64,000 nucleotides of DNA from Enterobacteriaceae endosymbiont of Plateumaris braccata (GTDB lineage: Bacteria; Pseudomonadota; Gammaproteobacteria; Enterobacterales; Enterobacteriaceae): positions 250,321 to 314,320 of the forward strand of contig NZ_CP046232.1 in NCBI RefSeq assembly GCF_012563325.1, in the 5' to 3' direction. Each line of letters starts with the position of its first letter. The first letter of the stretch is position 1. The position numbers and the translations under genes were made by a program. The notes under the pieces are model-generated. The model made no database searches and was not told the DNA's origin. It saw only the letters and a list, made by a program, of their open reading frames with translations. Of the stretch, positions 61,119-64,000 are shown piece by piece.

Positions 61119-61679
61119 ATGTTAACATTAATGTTTTTAGCTAAGAGTATATGTGAAATTACTATTATTATATTATTATTGAGAGTCTGGATTTTTTTAG
61201 TTATAAGTAATACTTATAATTATTTCACACAATTTATTAATATAATATCACAACCTATTATTAAACCAATAAAACTATTTATTCCTGATATAAAAAATTT
61301 TGAATTATCATCATTTATTATATTAATAATTGTATGTATAATAAAATATCCTCTGTTAAGATATTTTCAAAAAGATTATCCACCTTGTATATCATTTATA
61401 ATGTATATTATTATAGGTTTTATAGCTTTATTAAAATCTTTTGGATATTTGTTATTTTGGTTAGTTACAATACGTTCTATATTTAGTTGGTTTAATAGAA
61501 ATTACAATGATTTTGATATTGTATTAAATGAATTAACAGATCAATTTCTAGAACCTATAAAAAAATTTATTTCACCTATTTATAATATTGATATGTCACC
61601 TTTTATACTCAGTATTTTTTTATATTTATTATATTATCTAGGTCAAGATATGTTTCCTTCATTTTGGTCAACAATATAA
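61119..61679 (+). CDS. yggT: YggT family membrane protein
   Basis: A 186-aa inner-membrane protein (E. coli YggT 188) with four predicted hydrophobic segments in two similar halves, each carrying the family pattern of an Ile/Leu-Arg segment (LLLRVWIFLV, LVTIRSIFSWFNR) followed by a Pro-Ile-rich turn (SQPIIKPIKLFIP, LEPIKKFISPI). GAGGAA precedes the ATG. The molecular role is not established; relatives affect membrane protein organisation. Its neighbours ruvX and hemW match the E. coli yqgF-yggT-hemW order, with the genes between lost. Confidence 0.93.
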   Translation: MLTLMFLAKSICEITIIILLLRVWIFLVISNTYNYFTQFINIISQPIIKPIKLFIPDIKNFELSSFIILIIVCIIKYPLLRYFQKDYPPCISFIMYIIIGFIALLKSFGYLLFWLVTIRSIFSWFNRNYNDFDIVLNELTDQFLEPIKKFISPIYNIDMSPFILSIFLYLLYYLGQDMFPSFWSTI

Positions 61680-61689
61680 TTTATAACAT

Positions 61690-62841
61690 ATGAAAAAAAA
61701 ATATTATAGTTTATATATTCATATTCCTTGGTGTTTAAAAAAATGTCCTTATTGTGATTTTTATTCTTTGATTATTTCTAATAATAATTCTAGTGAAAAT
61801 ATAAAAAAAAAATATATAAATAATTTATTATTTGATTTAGAAAATGATTTGTTTTTTTTAAAAGAAAAATATATTTATATTAAAAGTATCTTTTTTGGTG
61901 GAGGAACACCTAGTTTAATAAATGGAAAATTAATTGATTATTTATTAAATGAAATAAATAAAAAAGTATATATAAAAAAATCAGCTGAAATTACTATAGA
62001 AACAAATCCTTCATCTATTAATAAAAAAAATATTTTAGAATATAAAAAAAGTGGCATTAATCGTGTTTCTATAGGTGTTCAAAGTTTTCATGATATTAGT
62101 TTAAAATTGTTAGGAAGAATTCATTCCGCTCAAGATGCCATTAATTCTATTAACACAGTAATTGATAATGGTTTTATAAATTTTAATATAGATTTAATGT
62201 ATGGTATACCAGGACAATCTTTAAAAGAAGCAAAAAATGATTTATACCAAACATTATTATTTAATCCTAAGCATATATCATGGTATCAACTTACAATAGA
62301 ACCAAATACAATTTTTAATAAATATAAACCAATAAATTTACCAAAATTTAATACTTTATGGAAAATTTTTAAAGAAGGAAAAAAAATTTTAAAAGAATAT
62401 GGATATATAAATTATGAAATATCTTCTTTTGTAAAAGAAGATATTTTTAAATGTAAACATAATTTAAATTATTGGAATTTTGGAGATTATATTGGTATAG
62501 GTTGTTCTGCTCATGGAAAATTTACTATGAATGATGGTAGTATTATTCGTACTATTAAAAATAATAATATTATAAAATATATGGATGGCAATTATTTATT
62601 TACTCATAAAAAAGTTAAAGATTGTGATAAAATATTAGAATTTTTTTTAAATAGATTTCGTTTATTTGAAAAAATTTCTAAAAAAGATTTTACTTTAACT
62701 ACAGGAATAAAAATAAATTCTATCAATTCTAATATAGAAAAATCAATAAAATTAGGATATATGAAACATAATAAAAATTATTTAATAATTACTAAAAAAG
62801 GTTATTTATTTTTAAATAATTTATTGGAAATCTTTATTTAG
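61690..62841 (+). CDS. hemW: Radical SAM protein HemW
   Basis: HemW resembles coproporphyrinogen III dehydrogenase and is considered a heme chaperone in E. coli. The 383-aa product (E. coli 378) has the radical SAM motif CLKKCPYC with Cys15, Cys19 and Cys22, then FFGGGTPSL, ETNPSS, NRVSIGVQSF and DLMYGIPGQS. The C-terminal HemN domain is present. It starts 10 bases after yggT. The missing fourth Cys of true HemN supports HemW. Confidence 0.95.
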   Translation: MKKKYYSLYIHIPWCLKKCPYCDFYSLIISNNNSSENIKKKYINNLLFDLENDLFFLKEKYIYIKSIFFGGGTPSLINGKLIDYLLNEINKKVYIKKSAEITIETNPSSINKKNILEYKKSGINRVSIGVQSFHDISLKLLGRIHSAQDAINSINTVIDNGFINFNIDLMYGIPGQSLKEAKNDLYQTLLFNPKHISWYQLTIEPNTIFNKYKPINLPKFNTLWKIFKEGKKILKEYGYINYEISSFVKEDIFKCKHNLNYWNFGDYIGIGCSAHGKFTMNDGSIIRTIKNNNIIKYMDGNYLFTHKKVKDCDKILEFFLNRFRLFEKISKKDFTLTTGIKINSINSNIEKSIKLGYMKHNKNYLIITKKGYLFLNNLLEIFI

Positions 62842-62846
62842 TTAAA

Positions 62847-63530
62847 TTAACTAATTTTTGTATATTCTAAAATCCATATTTGTCTATTTTTTTTTTTTGC
62901 TTTATTCGAAAATTTAGTTGACAGCAAATTATGAAAATTTTTATATATTTTTTTAAATTTATTTGATGGAATAATATAATTATTATAATTAATATTATTA
63001 ATATTAATTATTATGTTGTCTTTATATTGTGTATCATCTGTATTAATATATAATATTCCTTTATTTTGTAATAACAAAAATATTTGTTTTAGAAAATGAT
63101 TATTTAATAATCTCCTTTTTTTATGTTTTAGTTTTGGCCAAGGATCAGGAAAATATATTTGAATTAATTTTATTAAGTTATGAGGAATCATTTTTTGTAA
63201 AACATCTACAGCATTATAATTAATTAATTTTAAATTTTTTATTTTATTTATACTAATGTTTTTCAAACAATGAATTATTCCTGGTATATATACTTCAATA
63301 CCAATAAAATTGTATTGAGGATTATTCATAGCAATATTAATAAGTAATTCTCCTGTTCCAAAACCAATATCAATTATAACAGGTAAATTATTATGAAATA
63401 TTAAATGAAAATTTATAGGAATTGTTTGAAATTTAATATTAAATATACATGAATATTTTTCTAATATTTTTTTTTGTAATTGACTTAATTTTCTATAACG
63501 ACAAATAAAACTTTTAATATTATTTTTCAT
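62847..63530 (-). CDS. trmB: tRNA (guanine-46-N7)-methyltransferase
   Basis: It makes m7G46 in the variable loop of tRNAs, using S-adenosylmethionine. The 227-aa product (E. coli 239) has the SAM motif PVIDIGFGTGELLINIA, NFIGIEVYIPGI, and the TrmB signature YFPDPWPKLKHKKRRL. It converges with hemW after 5 bases; in E. coli it lies between hemW and yggX. Confidence 0.96.
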   Translation of the reverse strand: MKNNIKSFICRYRKLSQLQKKILEKYSCIFNIKFQTIPINFHLIFHNNLPVIIDIGFGTGELLINIAMNNPQYNFIGIEVYIPGIIHCLKNISINKIKNLKLINYNAVDVLQKMIPHNLIKLIQIYFPDPWPKLKHKKRRLLNNHFLKQIFLLLQNKGILYINTDDTQYKDNIIININNINYNNYIIPSNKFKKIYKNFHNLLSTKFSNKAKKKNRQIWILEYTKIS

Positions 63531-63646
63531 TTTAATGATTTTTGTTATATTTATATATTATATAGTAAATTTTTTTTTAAATTTAATTAAATAATTTAAA
63601 TTATATTAAATAAAATAATAAAATCCCATATTTGGAAATATTTTAT

Positions 63647-63883
63647 ATGTCTAGAAAAATTTTTTGTATATTTTACCAATGCGAAATGAAAGGATTAGAT
63701 TATCATATATATCCTGAATACATAGGTGAAATTATTTTTAATCAAATATCTCAAGAAGCATGGAATCAATGGTTAATTAAACAAACTAAATTAATTAATG
63801 AAAATAATTTAAATATGATAAATGAAAAACATTTCAATTTTTTAAAAAAAAATATGATATATTTTCTTTTTATGAAACATTGA
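63647..63883 (+). CDS. yggX: Fe(2+)-trafficking protein YggX, C-terminally short
   Basis: YggX is a small cytoplasmic protein linked to iron handling and oxidant protection of Fe-S enzymes. From the ATG at 63647, which aligns with E. coli MSRTIFC, the product is 78 aa (E. coli 91). The conserved Cys in SRKIFCIF and the core SQEAWNQWLIKQTKLINENNLNM are intact; the last 13 or so residues are missing. An in-frame TTG five codons upstream is less likely. It ends 9 bases from tRNA-Ala on the opposite strand. Confidence 0.95.
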   Translation: MSRKIFCIFYQCEMKGLDYHIYPEYIGEIIFNQISQEAWNQWLIKQTKLINENNLNMINEKHFNFLKKNMIYFLFMKH

Positions 63884-63892
63884 TAAACTTAT

Positions 63893-63965
63893 TGGAGCTA
63901 AGCGGGATCGAACCGCTGACCCTCTGCGTGCAAAGCAGATGCTCTACCATCTGAGCTATAGCCCC
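63893..63965 (-). tRNA. tRNA-Ala (anticodon TGC)
   Basis: A full cloverleaf with acceptor GGGGCTA/TAGCTCC, as in E. coli alaT-type genes, and anticodon loop TTTGCAC. No CCA is encoded. It lies five bases downstream of tRNA-Ile, the spacer-tRNA order of rRNA operons, but the 23S gene expected after it is replaced by yggX. Confidence 0.98.
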
Positions 63966-63970
63966 TTTTT

Positions 63971-64000
63971 TAGGCTTGAGTGGATTTGAACCACCGACCT
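63971..64000 (-). tRNA. tRNA-Ile (probably GAT), 3' part only
   Basis: The last 30 bases of the window read, on the minus strand, as the 3' third of a tRNA: AGGTCGGTGGTTCAAATCC then ACTCAAGCCT and the discriminator A. This matches the T-arm and acceptor of E. coli tRNA-Ile(GAT), the usual partner of tRNA-Ala(TGC) in rRNA operons. The anticodon is outside the window. Confidence 0.85.

Overview
This window comes from a strongly A+T-rich, gene-dense, reduced gammaproteobacterial genome. Nearly every protein aligns over its full length with an Escherichia coli counterpart, and blocks of E. coli gene order are preserved with genes deleted between them. This is the pattern of an obligate insect (or leech) endosymbiont of the Buchnera, Wigglesworthia, Blochmannia or Arsenophonus-derived type; the window does not let me name the genus. 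I saw no transposons, prophages, CRISPR arrays, toxin genes or signs of recent gene transfer.

Layout, left to right. 1-8 kb: the 3' end of lpdA, dapE, then the protein quality-control block lon-clpX-clpP-tig-bolA. 8-14 kb: suhB, nfuA, metA, proS, tilS. 14-27 kb: dnaE, bamA, rseP, uppS, dxr, frr, pyrH, tsf, rpsB, which is the E. coli rpsB-to-dnaE cluster without cdsA and without skp-lpxD-fabZ-lpxA-lpxB-rnhB. 27-36.8 kb: map, rpoD, dnaG (split), rpsU, tsaD, uppP, cca, a kinase-only hldE, ribB. 36.8-41.5 kb: tRNA-Pro, tRNA-His and tRNA-Arg, rho, trxA, a decaying cyaA, dksA. 41.5-42.7 kb: a 1.2 kb stretch without genes. 42.7-46.5 kb: sodA, aroE, tsaC, def, fmt. 46.5-60.2 kb: the complete alpha, spc and S10 ribosomal operons from rplQ back to rpsJ, all on the minus strand. 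60.5-64 kb: ruvX, yggT, hemW, trmB, yggX, tRNA-Ala and the edge of tRNA-Ile.

Most genes serve information processing: ribosomal proteins, RNA polymerase alpha and sigma70, Rho, translation factors, tRNA maturation, replication primase and polymerase, and protein turnover. Metabolic genes are few: lipoamide dehydrogenase, lysine/diaminopimelate (dapE), methionine (metA), shikimate (aroE), riboflavin (ribB), UMP kinase (pyrH) and undecaprenyl phosphate (uppS, uppP). An outer membrane is implied by bamA, but the lipid A genes usually beside it are absent and hldE has lost its nucleotidyltransferase half.

I found no new multi-gene system. The most notable signals are of erosion and its tolerance: dnaG broken at a 13-A run where slippage could restore the frame; cyaA halted at two codons that are Trp in E. 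coli; full-length dxr and suhB frames that have lost catalytic residues; a 39-nt near-perfect palindrome inside dxr; and a tRNA-Ile/tRNA-Ala pair detached from 23S rRNA.
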